Source: Owenweeksia sp965214115 (GTDB lineage: Bacteria > Bacteroidota > Bacteroidia > Flavobacteriales > Schleiferiaceae). Taken from it: DNA of 64,000 bases. Within the stretch, counting starts at the first letter, position 1, and the number at the start of each line of letters is the position of its first letter. Shown here one piece after another: positions 15,608 to 24,103 of this stretch. The stretch is from NCBI GenBank assembly GCA_965214115.1, contig CBDCAU010000008.1, positions 248,001 through 312,000 of the forward strand, in the 5' to 3' direction. The notes under the pieces were generated by a model. That model worked only from the letters and a program-made list of their open reading frames with translations. It was not told the origin of the DNA and made no database searches. The position numbers and the translations under genes were made by a program.

Positions 15608-16897
15608 ATGGACAGAGACCAAGAGATTTTTGACTTGATAGCCGCCGAAAAAACCCGCCAGACGGAAGGCATCGAATTGATCGCTTCCGAAAATTTTGTG
15701 AGCCAACAAGTGATGGACGCGATGGGTTCAGTGCTGACCAACAAATACGCGGAGGGATTTCCCGGCAAGCGCTACTACGGTGGTTGCGAGGTAGTTGACC
15801 AAGTGGAAAATCTCGCCATTGAGCGGGCCAAGACGTTGTTCGGTGCAGAATACGCCAACGTGCAGCCGCATTCCGGTTCGCAGGCCAATGCGGCGGTGTA
15901 CCTCGCCTGCCTCCAGCCCGGCGATAAAATTATGGGCTTCGACCTGAGCCACGGCGGCCACCTCACCCACGGCTCGCCCGTTTCCTTTTCGGGAAAATTG
16001 TACGAAACTTCCTTCTACGGCGTGGACAAAGAAACCGGCCTCATCGACTACGATGCCGCCGCCGAAACCGCGCGGAAAGAAAAACCCAAACTGCTGATTT
16101 GCGGCGCTTCCGCCTACTCGCGCGATATGGATTTTGCGCGCTTCCGCGAGATTGCGGACGAAGTGGGCGCACTGCTGCTGGCCGACATTTCGCACCCCGC
16201 CGGACTGATTGCCAAGGGCCTGCTGAACGACCCCGTGCCGCACTGCCACATCATTACCACCACCACTCACAAAACCCTGCGCGGCCCGCGCGGCGGGATG
16301 ATTTTGATGGGCAAAGATTTTGAAAACCCGTGGGGCCTGAAAACGCCCAAAGGCGCGGTGAAAATGATGAGCCAGCTTTTGAACGCCGCCGTTTTCCCCG
16401 GCATCCAAGGCGGCCCGCTGGAGCACGTGATTGCATCAAAAGCAGTGGCATTTGGAGAAGCACTTTCCGATGCATTTTTTGAATATACTTTGCAAGTACA
16501 AAAAAATGCCAAAGCCTTGGCCAAATCGTTAGTGGAAAAAGAGTATAAAATCATCAGCGGCGGCACGGACAACCACTGTATGCTCATCGACCTGCGCAAC
16601 AAAAACGTGACAGGCAAACTGGCCGAAAACGCATTGGTGAAAGCCGACATCACCGTGAATAAAAATATGGTACCGTTTGACGACAAATCACCCTTCGTGA
16701 CCAGCGGCATCCGCTTGGGCACGCCGGCGGTTACCTCGCGTGGATTGAAAGAAAGTGATATGGAAAAGATTGCGGATTTGATTGACCGCGTGATTCAAAA
16801 CCCTGAGGATGAGGGGAATTTGGCAGGGGTGAAGAAGGAGGTGAACGGGATGATGGGGGGGTGGCCGCTATTTGAGGGGTGGTTTAGAGCATATTAA
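15608..16897 (+). CDS. glyA: Serine hydroxymethyltransferase
   Basis: PLP enzyme converting serine and tetrahydrofolate to glycine and 5,10-methylene-THF. 429 residues from ATG 15608 (MDRDQEIFDLIAAEK). Signatures: ELIASENFVS, NKYAEGFPGKRYYGGCE, ANVQPHSGSQAN, LLADISHPAG and the PLP-lysine loop TTTTHKTLRGPRGG. Some bases upstream are A-rich, with no Shine-Dalgarno sequence. Divergent from fahA and followed by about 110 bp without a gene. Confidence 0.97.
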   Translation: MDRDQEIFDLIAAEKTRQTEGIELIASENFVSQQVMDAMGSVLTNKYAEGFPGKRYYGGCEVVDQVENLAIERAKTLFGAEYANVQPHSGSQANAAVYLACLQPGDKIMGFDLSHGGHLTHGSPVSFSGKLYETSFYGVDKETGLIDYDAAAETARKEKPKLLICGASAYSRDMDFARFREIADEVGALLLADISHPAGLIAKGLLNDPVPHCHIITTTTHKTLRGPRGGMILMGKDFENPWGLKTPKGAVKMMSQLLNAAVFPGIQGGPLEHVIASKAVAFGEALSDAFFEYTLQVQKNAKALAKSLVEKEYKIISGGTDNHCMLIDLRNKNVTGKLAENALVKADITVNKNMVPFDDKSPFVTSGIRLGTPAVTSRGLKESDMEKIADLIDRVIQNPEDEGNLAGVKKEVNGMMGGWPLFEGWFRAY

Positions 16898-17007
16898 GGA
16901 ATAGGAGAAGAATGAGGGAATTGAGAATATTTTGTTGTCAAAAAATTTGTTTGTTGGGCGATTAATCATCAAGACGCTTAACATTGCAATCTAAAATAAT
17001 TTGAAAT

Positions 17008-17550
17008 ATGAAGGAGTACCACCTTGACTTAATTAAGGAGAAACTATCTGGTCCGTCTATTGAGCATATAATCGTTCATAATCAGTGGGCAGCAACGGGA
17101 TTAGACCGCTATCACAAAAACTCGGAAGCGACAATGCAACTTCGAATAGACGGACAGTCACAGCAATTTAAATTACTTTGGGATTCAAATTTCTCGAAAG
17201 CCACGATGAAGGAGAACACGGAAATTGCCAATCACGGAGCCGTGGCTGTTGCTTGGTTTGTTATGTCAGTATTTATGGGATATAATTATGTGGAACAATC
17301 TGAAATCGGGGATGGGGTTGACTATAGATTCTTGGAGAAAGAACCAAACGACGACGATTTAAACTTTCTTACAAACAACCATTATGTAGAAATATCGGGG
17401 ATTTTGGAAGAGTCGAAGTCCAACACGCTTAAGGAAAGAATAAAACAAAAACACCAACAAATAAACAGAGGCCACAAAAAAGATCAACCAGCTTCCGTTG
17501 TAGTAACATTGTTTAGTCAACCTATGACAGTTAAAGAAACACATAAATGA
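17008..17550 (+). CDS. Unknown protein, possible PD-(D/E)XK-like nuclease, gene 1 of an AT-rich pair
   Basis: 180 residues, no signal or membrane span. Not assigned to a known family. A helix (KENTEIANHGAVAVAWFVMSVF) is followed by SEIGDGVDYRF and, about 18 residues later, HYVEISGI and then a basic helix LKERIKQKHQQINRG. The Asp in GVDY followed by Glu in VEISG in strand-like settings, with positive residues after, resembles the order of a PD-(D/E)XK nuclease core, with Ser in place of the usual Lys. This is an inference from pattern only. Base composition is clearly more AT-rich than glyA next to it, and its stop overlaps the next start by 4 bp. Confidence 0.5.
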   Translation: MKEYHLDLIKEKLSGPSIEHIIVHNQWAATGLDRYHKNSEATMQLRIDGQSQQFKLLWDSNFSKATMKENTEIANHGAVAVAWFVMSVFMGYNYVEQSEIGDGVDYRFLEKEPNDDDLNFLTNNHYVEISGILEESKSNTLKERIKQKHQQINRGHKKDQPASVVVTLFSQPMTVKETHK

Positions 17551-18872
17551 AACCTAAAGTATTGCATCAAGAGGCTATGGAATATTCTTTTAAGGCTAAA
17601 AAAGCCTTAGAAGAAGAAAATTCTGTTGCCGCATTCGAGTACTACAAAAAAGCCGCTGAGCTCGAAGGTCAGGTCGCGGAATTTTATTTTGATAAACCTG
17701 AACTGGAACCCACACGAAGTATTTTAATAAGAAGCGCAGCGTTTATAAATATCAAGGCTGGACTTATAGATTCAGCTAAGAAATTTATATTTTTTGGACT
17801 TCTAAATATAAGTGATGAGGCCGTAAAAAATCAACTTGAGAATGCTCTTCAAATTATTATGGGATATGGTCAAAATAATTCTGAAGAAGCAATGCGAGAA
17901 TTAAATTACATCAACTTGCTTCGGCAAAGAAGCGTTCACTATTCAATTGAACCCCGCGCGCCATTTTATGGAAAGTCTGTTAGCTTAGAAATGATTAAGA
18001 AATTTGCGGATGAATATCTAAAATCATTAAAAGCATATTCAATTGCCGAGATCAAAAAGCTGCGGGATTACAAGGAGAGCATAGAGAAGACCTTCTCAAA
18101 TAGGATTGGCGAGTTTATTAATCCACTTATTACCAATTCTGCCTATGGCAGTTTCAAATTTTCTATAGCAAATGATTTTGTAAAACGGGAGGGTGAAAGC
18201 CAAGAATTTGTTCATTTTAAAACCAATATAATTTTAAAATATCATAATGAAATTTTCACCAACCCTTTGGATGAAGGCCAAATTCAACAAATAAAAAAAG
18301 GCTTTACAGAAGAAGAAGTCAATGAAATATTTAAACCTTTGATAAGAATCAAATCCAATAATTCAGCATTCGAAGTCGCGTATTACGATAATGAAACTTT
18401 TCAAAAAAAATACTCAAAGAAAATATTGAACAAGCAAAAAAAACAGTTATTAAATGTAAATAAAGTATCACCTGAAGATATTGGGGAGCTGGAAAGTTCT
18501 ATAGTTCACAAGAGAAGTTCTAACACAGGCAGGGTTTCAACTAAAACTATTTTCAAAGAACAATTAAAATCCTATGAGATTGATATTGAGATAAATGAAA
18601 TTTCTCCGAAAGACGCTCCCTCAGTTATTTTAGCCGATAGCATTTTGGTAAATATGAGCTTTGATTCCAACAAAGGATTTATTTTGAGTTTTGATGATTT
18701 TAGAATTGAGGCAACCGATATTGAGTACGAAAAGGCTTTGAACCAGTTTCACAATTTTTTTTACGAAAAGTTGAAATACTTGGCGCGGCAGGACGAATTG
18801 ACAGAATCGGAACAAAGAGATTGGGATTCTATAAAACATTTAATCGGAGATTCAGAAGCTATTCAAGTTTAG
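17547..18872 (+). CDS. Unknown protein with TPR-like N-terminus, gene 2 of the AT-rich pair
   Basis: 441 residues without signal peptide or membrane spans. Residues about 5-110 form repeated helix pairs in a TPR-like pattern (ALEEENSVAAFEYYKKAAEL, then AAFINIKAGLIDSAKKFIFFGL). The rest is unrecognised: a helical middle (EYLKSLKAYSIAEIKKLRDY), a mixed strand region around 205-270, and an acidic C-terminal helix (DELTESEQRDWDSIKHLIGD). It starts within the stop codon of gene 1 (ATGA), so the two products are made together and probably act together. AT-rich codon use suggests acquisition from elsewhere. Confidence 0.6.
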   Translation: MKPKVLHQEAMEYSFKAKKALEEENSVAAFEYYKKAAELEGQVAEFYFDKPELEPTRSILIRSAAFINIKAGLIDSAKKFIFFGLLNISDEAVKNQLENALQIIMGYGQNNSEEAMRELNYINLLRQRSVHYSIEPRAPFYGKSVSLEMIKKFADEYLKSLKAYSIAEIKKLRDYKESIEKTFSNRIGEFINPLITNSAYGSFKFSIANDFVKREGESQEFVHFKTNIILKYHNEIFTNPLDEGQIQQIKKGFTEEEVNEIFKPLIRIKSNNSAFEVAYYDNETFQKKYSKKILNKQKKQLLNVNKVSPEDIGELESSIVHKRSSNTGRVSTKTIFKEQLKSYEIDIEINEISPKDAPSVILADSILVNMSFDSNKGFILSFDDFRIEATDIEYEKALNQFHNFFYEKLKYLARQDELTESEQRDWDSIKHLIGDSEAIQV

Positions 18873-18932
18873 GGAGGGTGTTCTTTTTTTACTATTGGGA
18901 ATGATGCGTAGAAAGCAGAGACCAACAAGCCC

Positions 18933-19187
18933 TTAACCCGCCGCCCCGCCAATCTCCACCTCAATCTGAAAACTCGCCAGCAAATCTTCCAGCTCGCTTA
19001 AAAAACGGCGGCGCATTTCTTCATACTGTTTTCGCATACTTTCTTCTCCCGATTGGTTTCTATGGAAATCCACCATTTGATTGAGGTTTTCGATTGGGTC
19101 CAAAATGTCAGAAAGGCGAGCCCCCGCTGCCGCGCGACTGTGTCGCGTGAACACTTCTTTTGGATACGCGATGCAATCGCACACCAA
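18933..19187 (-). pseudogene. Gene-end remnant with RLSDIL-IENL-DFHxNQ motif, copy 1
   Basis: A frame on the minus strand holds ARLSDILDPIENLNQMVDFHRNQSGEE followed by a charged helix (KQYEEMRRRFLSELEDLLASF). A second, shorter copy of the same motif lies at 20334-20460, also on the minus strand. The N-terminal third (before ARLSDIL) looks like out-of-frame sequence. This is probably the 3' end of a decayed gene whose family I do not recognise. It is not known whether it is still translated. Confidence 0.35.
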
Positions 19188-19387
19188 CGACCTTATCTTT
19201 GAAAATCACAAAATTCAAATCTTGGATATGAAAACGGATTGAGGAAATCAATGCTAAAAAATTACCTATTTTAAGAATCGACAATTCGTTGAAAAAATAC
19301 ATTGATATGCCTATTTTTCAAGACAAAGTGGACAAGGCGAACGAAGCTTTGAAATCATCAAAACTGCCCGACATAAAATCCAAATAA
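19188..19387 (+). pseudogene. Frameshifted 3' end of an unknown gene
   Basis: On the plus strand a frame reading LIFENHKIQILDMKT is followed after a frameshift near 19240 by EEINAKKLPILRIDNSLKKY and a C-terminus ending KSSKLPDIKSK with TAA at 19385-19387. The codon pattern and helix-forming composition are those of real protein, but there is no start and no intact upstream part. Product unknown; it may be what is left of a restriction or helicase-type gene, but that is a guess. Confidence 0.35.
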
Positions 19388-19444
19388 CTTGTAGAGAGCA
19401 ATTTCCTGTGTGACCCACAAAATAATCGCGCGGTAGCGGAGAAA

Positions 19445-20269
19445 TTACTCTATTTGATGAGCAACCTCGTGCACCTTTAAACTCCCATCCACACCAACAG
19501 ACACTTTCAGCCAGCCAATCCTGATGTTTTCAGGTTTATCAGAAGGATAGAAGTTGCGGGCATAATTGAAAACTAAATACCTGTCCTTAAGACCGGCCCA
19601 AGCTGGGTAATAGTCGTCATTTACAAAGTATCTGAATGTGCTATCATTGTATGTATATAGTGCTTCCTGTCTTTGATGGTAATAGAATGTAAAGTCTTGG
19701 ATGTGTTCTGCAATGTTAGTTTGGTAGCTTCTGCGCCACCTCGGATCTTCCTTGCTTATTACAATTGTATCGCCTTGCTCAAAGGGTAGCGCATAATAGT
19801 TGATATGGGTAAATCGGTCGCGGACATTTTGAAGAGCTTGCAGCGGACTGTTTTTTGACAAAGAGTAGACGGAGTCGTCCGTGCGCGATTCGCTAACCAC
19901 GAATTCTTCAGAAAGTGATTGCGCCAAGATATGAGCGGCGCCTTCAATCCGAATTAAATTATCGTAGCGTTTTAAAGAGGAGTCGCCAACCTCGCCTCCC
20001 CATTTAGTGATACGCAGAACCTCGTAATCGGGCAAATCAAACCGATAGAACTCTTTAATGACTTTCCCCTGTTTAGAGGAATCAATTTCCGCTATTGGAT
20101 TTGAAACTATTTTGAAGTTGATAGCACCGCTGTCATTTCCAACTACAAAGTATTTCTCCCCCTCATCTACGGTTGGTGAATTTAGTGGATTGGAAGGTTC
20201 TTTTTGGCAGGAGTAAAAACAACAAATAAGAATAAAAGATGAGATAACTACGCTCTTATATCCTCGCAT
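19445..20269 (-). CDS. Lipoprotein of unknown function
   Basis: From ATG 20269 the 274-residue product has a lipoprotein signal (MRGYKSVVISSFILICCFYSC, with the lipidated Cys followed by QKEPSN). The mature part is strand-rich with many aromatic residues (FTFYYHQRQEALYTYNDSTFRYF) and no motif I recognise. A longer frame upstream to 20362 has no signal-peptide character. It lies alone on the minus strand between two gene remnants. Probably anchored on the periplasmic side or the surface. Confidence 0.6.
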   Translation of the reverse strand: MRGYKSVVISSFILICCFYSCQKEPSNPLNSPTVDEGEKYFVVGNDSGAINFKIVSNPIAEIDSSKQGKVIKEFYRFDLPDYEVLRITKWGGEVGDSSLKRYDNLIRIEGAAHILAQSLSEEFVVSESRTDDSVYSLSKNSPLQALQNVRDRFTHINYYALPFEQGDTIVISKEDPRWRRSYQTNIAEHIQDFTFYYHQRQEALYTYNDSTFRYFVNDDYYPAWAGLKDRYLVFNYARNFYPSDKPENIRIGWLKVSVGVDGSLKVHEVAHQIE

Positions 20270-20333
20270 TTTTCTTCGAAACATAGGTGTTTTTACTTGG
20301 CAAGATGAGCAAAAATAACAAAAGTGATGCTGC

Positions 20334-20460
20334 CTAATGCCAACCGCAGCGCATCTTTTCATAATGTCGTGGTTTACCTTTTTTCCCCAATTGATTTTTA
20401 TGAAAATCCTCCATTTTGTCGAGGTTTTCGATTTGCACTAAAATATCGGAGATGCGCACT
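20334..20460 (-). pseudogene. Gene-end remnant with RISDIL-IENL-DFHxNQ motif, copy 2
   Basis: The minus strand reads VRISDILVQIENLDKMEDFHKNQ and then YEKMR before TAG at 20334-20336. It is the same segment as in 18933-19187 (SDIL, IENL, M-DF, NQ, YE-MR shared) but truncated after about 40 residues and with no start. The two copies flank the lipoprotein gene in the same orientation, which suggests duplication followed by decay. Confidence 0.4.
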
Positions 20461-20545
20461 GCTTTTTATATACGCCTCGTATTTCATATCCGAATAAAAC
20501 AAATCCCAGCCCCTCCGCGTCTCTGTGTTTTAAAAATCCCATCCC

Positions 20546-21271
20546 TTGGAAATCTTCCTCGAATCCTCCACTTGGCTGGCCCTGCTCACGCTCACGCTTT
20601 TGGAAATCGTCCTTGGCGTGGACAACATCATCTTCATCAGCCTGCTGACCAACAAACTGCCGCCCGAGCGCCGCAAAACCGCGCGCACGGCCGGAATTGG
20701 TTTGGCGCTTTTGTTTAGAATCGTGATGCTGCTGGGCATTACTTGGATCATCGGTTTCACCCAGCCGCTGTTCACGATTTTTGGTTTCACGGCCACGGGG
20801 CGCGACATCGTTTTGCTGGCCGGCGGGCTGTTCCTCATCGGGAAAAGCACCACCGAAATCCATCACAAAATGAACGAGGGCGGCCGCGACGAAGACAAAG
20901 CCGAAAAGAAAAAACAAGCCGCCCACAAAAGTTTTCTCGCCATTATTTTGCAGATTGGCCTCTTGGACATCGTCTTCAGTTTCGATTCCATTTTGACTGC
21001 TATCGGGATGACCGATGAACTCATCATTATGATTATCGCCGTGGTGATTTCATTGATAATAATGCTGGTGTTCGCGGGCAAGATTGCCGCTTTCATCGAA
21101 AAATACCCGACCCTGCAAGTGCTGGCGCTGGCTTTCTTGATTTTGATCGGGTTCGTGCTGATCGCCGATGGGCTGCACCAGCACATTTCCAAGGGCTACA
21201 TTTATGCGGCGGTGGTATTTTCGCTGCTGGTGGAGGTGGTGAACATTAGGATGAGGAGAAAGAAATCCTAA
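20546..21271 (+). CDS. terC: TerC-family integral membrane protein
   Basis: 241 residues, about seven membrane spans. It begins (TTG start) with LESSTWLALLTLTLLEIVLGVDNIIFISLL, the TerC signature in which Glu and Asp sit in the first helix, and has LLDIVFSFDSILTAIGMTD in the matching second half. TerC proteins are linked to tellurite resistance and, in other bacteria, to manganese efflux. The loop between halves is charged (GGRDEDKAEKKKQAAHK). No partner gene is adjacent. Confidence 0.88.
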   Translation: MEIFLESSTWLALLTLTLLEIVLGVDNIIFISLLTNKLPPERRKTARTAGIGLALLFRIVMLLGITWIIGFTQPLFTIFGFTATGRDIVLLAGGLFLIGKSTTEIHHKMNEGGRDEDKAEKKKQAAHKSFLAIILQIGLLDIVFSFDSILTAIGMTDELIIMIIAVVISLIIMLVFAGKIAAFIEKYPTLQVLALAFLILIGFVLIADGLHQHISKGYIYAAVVFSLLVEVVNIRMRRKKS

Positions 21272-21388
21272 ATGTAAAAGCCAAATACCAGATCAACTCA
21301 AAAGATAAAGGCCAAACTGCTCTGCGATTGAACAAAATGCTTGATTAGGTAATTATCTTCACGCTTTTAAATCTTTAAATTTTCAACA

Positions 21389-22156
21389 ATGAGAAAAATT
21401 TTACTTTCTGCTTTTGCAGTATTTTCCCTCACAGCTTAGGCGCAACCTGATGTTGCCGTGCGCTTAGAAAATCCACCTGAGAATTCTACCATTACTGCGG
21501 GAATGCCACTAAACTTCGATGTTGTAATTAAAAATAATGGCACCGTGGCCATTGACGCAATGGACACGGTTATTTTTCAGCCCACTATTAACAATCAAAT
21601 TTTGGTGAGTTCTACTACTGGGGACACGGTGGTATTTGGTGAAACAATGACCAACATCGCGGCGGGAGATTCTGCTACTCTAACTCGCAGTTTTTCACTC
21701 ACCATTGGTGGTAACCCGCCCTCCAGCTTCAATCTGTGCGCGGTGGCGGTGGTTCGTGGCGCAGGCTGGACGGGAGTGGCTGAATCTAATACCACTAACA
21801 ATCAAGACTGCAATATGGTAAATTACGATGCAGGCAATACGCATGTTGCTGATTATTTGGTAACGTTGAACACGGACAATTCCTATTTCCACAATGGGAT
21901 TTACTATGTAAGAATGGATGGCGGATTTGCGGCAAGCGGCCAGCCGGTTTTGAATGTGTTTAGCATTACAGGGAAAAAGGTTTATGAAACCTCCTTGGAA
22001 AAAAGGGCCAACGGGGTTCGTCAAGATGTTATCTTGCCCAATTTGCTCGAAGGGATTTATGTAGTTCAAATTGGTGATGGCACAAAAACCTTTCTGCCCG
22101 CAAAATCATTGTTCACTAAAACATCAAATTTTAAAAGAAAAGCGGCTTCGTTTTAG
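21389..22156 (+). pseudogene. Type IX secretion substrate gene interrupted by an amber codon in the signal peptide
   Basis: The natural start is ATG 21389, giving a signal peptide MRKILLSAFAVFSLTA, but codon 17 (21437-21439) is TAG where CAG would give the cleavage site A-Q-A-Q. Beyond it the frame is open to 22156 (239 more codons): a CARDB-like beta domain (NFDVVIKNNGTVAIDA) and a C-terminal sorting-like tail (LNVFSITGKKVYETSL, GIYVVQIGDGTKTF). Without readthrough, only a GTG restart at 21458 lacking a signal is possible. It may be a recent nonsense mutation or a sequencing error. A strong hairpin terminator follows. Confidence 0.7.
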
Positions 22157-22170
22157 AAGCCGCTTTTTTT
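22138..22170. terminator. Bidirectional hairpin terminator
   Basis: AAAGCGGCTTC and GAAGCCGCTTTTTTT form a perfect 10-bp stem with a short loop and T-rich tails on both strands. It overlaps the stop of the type IX substrate gene and lies about 50 bp past the convergent ACMSD gene, so it can end both transcripts. Confidence 0.85.
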
Positions 22171-22218
22171 GATTTAGCGACTGCCTTTTGATAGGTCGTC
22201 AGTTTTTTTATAAAAATA

Positions 22219-23262
22219 TCACCCCGCCTCCCCGTCCATCGCCACCACTTTTTCTCTTAAAAATAGGTTGGAATCCACCCCAATCCAATCCAAAGTGTTC
22301 CGCCAAAAAATCCCTTCCACCGTTTCCTGCGGCAAGTCCATTTCGGTGATGAATTTCCCGATTTCCAAATCTCCCAGCGGAAAGGGATAATCCGAACCGA
22401 GCGTGACTTTGTCCGCGCCAGCGATTTCCATAATGTATTTCAACATCAAGGGGTCGTGGGTGATGCAGTCCACCCAAAAGTTGCCGAGGTATTCGCGCGG
22501 GTTTTTATCGTTGTGGATGGCCACCAAATCGGGGCGGCAGTTGAAGCCGTGTTCCACCCGCCCGATGGTGGGCAAAAACGAGCCGCCCGCGTGGCAAAAG
22601 CAGACCCGCAAATTGGGCAACCTTTCGAACACACCGCCGAAAATCATCGAGCAGACGGCGCGCGACGTTTCCGCCGGCATCCCCACCAGCCACGGCAGCC
22701 AATATTTTCGCATACTTTCCATCCCCATCATATTCCACGGATGCACCAAAACGGCCATCCCCAATTCCTGACAGGCCTCGAAAATGGGAAAAAACTCCGG
22801 CTCGCTCAGGTTTTTGTCGTTGATATTGCTACCGATTTGGATGCCCAGCAAACCGATTTTTTTGCAGCGTTCCAGTTCTTTGATCGCTTCGTCCGCGTCT
22901 TGCATCGGGATGGTGCCGAGGCCCAAATAGTTTTTTGGGAATTCCGCACAAGTTTCCGCAATGTCGTCGTTCAGATATTCGCTCAGCGCGCGCGTGTCTT
23001 TGGCTTTGGCCCAATAGGAAAACATCACGGGGATGGTGCAGACAATCTGGATTTGGGTATCAAATTTTTGGTAATCCGCGATGCGGGTTTTTGGATCCCA
23101 GCAATTGGGCTCGATGCGGCGGAAAAATTTCTCGCCCTGCATCATATTGGCCGTACCGTCTTGATTGTGAATGAGATGGATGAAATCCCCGTACCCGAAT
23201 TTCTCCGCAAAGTTGGGGAGCTTTTCCGGCAGGATGTGGGTGTGCATATCAATTTTGAGCAT
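22219..23262 (-). CDS. 2-amino-3-carboxymuconate-6-semialdehyde decarboxylase (ACMSD)
   Basis: Amidohydrolase-superfamily zinc enzyme that decarboxylates ACMS in the kynurenine route of tryptophan breakdown, diverting flux from quinolinate. 347 residues. Zinc ligands His7 and His9 (DMHTHILPE), the NCWDP segment, TIPVMFSYWAK, VLVHPWNMMG, KYWLPWLVGMPAETS, FCHAGGSF and GSDYPFPLGDLE match the characterised ACMSD family block by block. A TACATTTG element ends 4 nt before the ATG. No other kynurenine-pathway gene is adjacent. Confidence 0.93.
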   Translation of the reverse strand: MLKIDMHTHILPEKLPNFAEKFGYGDFIHLIHNQDGTANMMQGEKFFRRIEPNCWDPKTRIADYQKFDTQIQIVCTIPVMFSYWAKAKDTRALSEYLNDDIAETCAEFPKNYLGLGTIPMQDADEAIKELERCKKIGLLGIQIGSNINDKNLSEPEFFPIFEACQELGMAVLVHPWNMMGMESMRKYWLPWLVGMPAETSRAVCSMIFGGVFERLPNLRVCFCHAGGSFLPTIGRVEHGFNCRPDLVAIHNDKNPREYLGNFWVDCITHDPLMLKYIMEIAGADKVTLGSDYPFPLGDLEIGKFITEMDLPQETVEGIFWRNTLDWIGVDSNLFLREKVVAMDGEAG

Positions 23263-23266
23263 CCCA

Positions 23267-23274
23267 CAAATGTA
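23267..23274 (-). promoter_or_regulatory. -7 promoter element of the ACMSD gene
   Basis: TACATTTG on the minus strand matches TAnnTTTG exactly and ends 4 nt before the ATG at 23262, so the transcript should be leaderless or nearly so. Confidence 0.5.
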
Positions 23275-23333
23275 AGGAGAGTTGTCAGTTTTCGGTTCTT
23301 AGTTCTCGGTGGCGGGTAGTAATTTTTCAGATT

Positions 23334-23764
23334 TCAGAAATCCGTTTTCAAACCCTCGGCTTTCATAATTTTCCGAAGTGTTTGGTCGCTGGTCAGGGCG
23401 TAATCTAATTCGCTTTTCACTTGGAGAGTGCTGGCGAGCTGGATGGCATCGAGGGTGCGGAGGCCTTTTGGGCCGTGTTTCCGAATTAGGTTTCTCGCAT
23501 CGGCAAGAATTTCCGCCGTAATGGTTATCAAATGAAATTTCTCCAAGTCGCTTTCAAAAATTTCAATGGTATCAGTAGCTTGTTGTTTCGTGAATTCCCT
23601 CATCCTGAGCCTCCTATAAACGGCCGATAAGAATTCAACCCTGCACAACTCCTAAGCATACAGGGTTTCCTGTGGGTGATCTTTCAAAAAATCAGTCAGC
23701 TCAGTACTGCCCTCTTCCTGATGGTAAATTTTGAAAGGCTGGACGAGTCGAGGAAAATCTTCAT
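23334..23764 (-). pseudogene. VapC-like PIN toxin, frameshifted (module A)
   Basis: The frame starts at ATG 23764 (MKIFLDSSSL) exactly as in the intact paralogues, but one base is missing (431 bp against their 432), shifting the frame near 23735. In the other frame YHQEEGSTELTDFLKDHPQETLYA continues and then meets TAG at 23652-23654. After it, RVEFLSAVYRRLRM and the conserved C-terminus (LRTLDAIQLAS, LTSDQTLRKIMKAEGL) are open to the end. The catalytic Asp6, Glu and later Asp codons are all still present, so decay is recent. Its antitoxin upstream is intact. Confidence 0.8.
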
Positions 23765-24051
23765 CGGTATTCTTCTCTTTCTTCCACCACCGCGTCGCTC
23801 AGCGAACCTTTGTAGTCTTTTGAAATTTCACGGGTTTTTTTCCACGAAAGTTCATTGAAAACATTGCGCTTTTTAGCCCGCGAAAATTGGCGGATGTAAT
23901 CGCCGCTTTCCTTTGGGGCGGTTTTCTCTGCCCCGCTTTCCATTACTTCATCTTCCAAAAAAGTGACCACCACTTTCAGCGGGCCTTTGGCCGTGGGTTT
24001 CGTCTCCAGCTTTATTTCGCCGTTTTCATAAATGCCTTTTAGTGCCGTCAT
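23761..24051 (-). CDS. VapB-like antitoxin, module A
   Basis: 96 residues beginning MTALKGIYENGEIKLETKP. The N-terminal beta strands (ALKGIYENGEIKL, LKVVVTFLED) are shared with three paralogues downstream on the genome, and the C-terminus (RNVFNELSWKKTREISKDYKGSLSDAVVEERE) carries the toxin-binding helix. ATG overlap of 4 bp with the decayed toxin gene. Transcribed from its own TATTTTTG element at 24073-24080. Since its partner is broken it may only act on the other VapC proteins, if at all. Confidence 0.7.
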   Translation of the reverse strand: MTALKGIYENGEIKLETKPTAKGPLKVVVTFLEDEVMESGAEKTAPKESGDYIRQFSRAKKRNVFNELSWKKTREISKDYKGSLSDAVVEEREEYR

Positions 24052-24103
24052 TGTAATGATGTTATTTTTATACAAAAATAGAAAATTGGCAAGCCTTGCA
24101 TTT

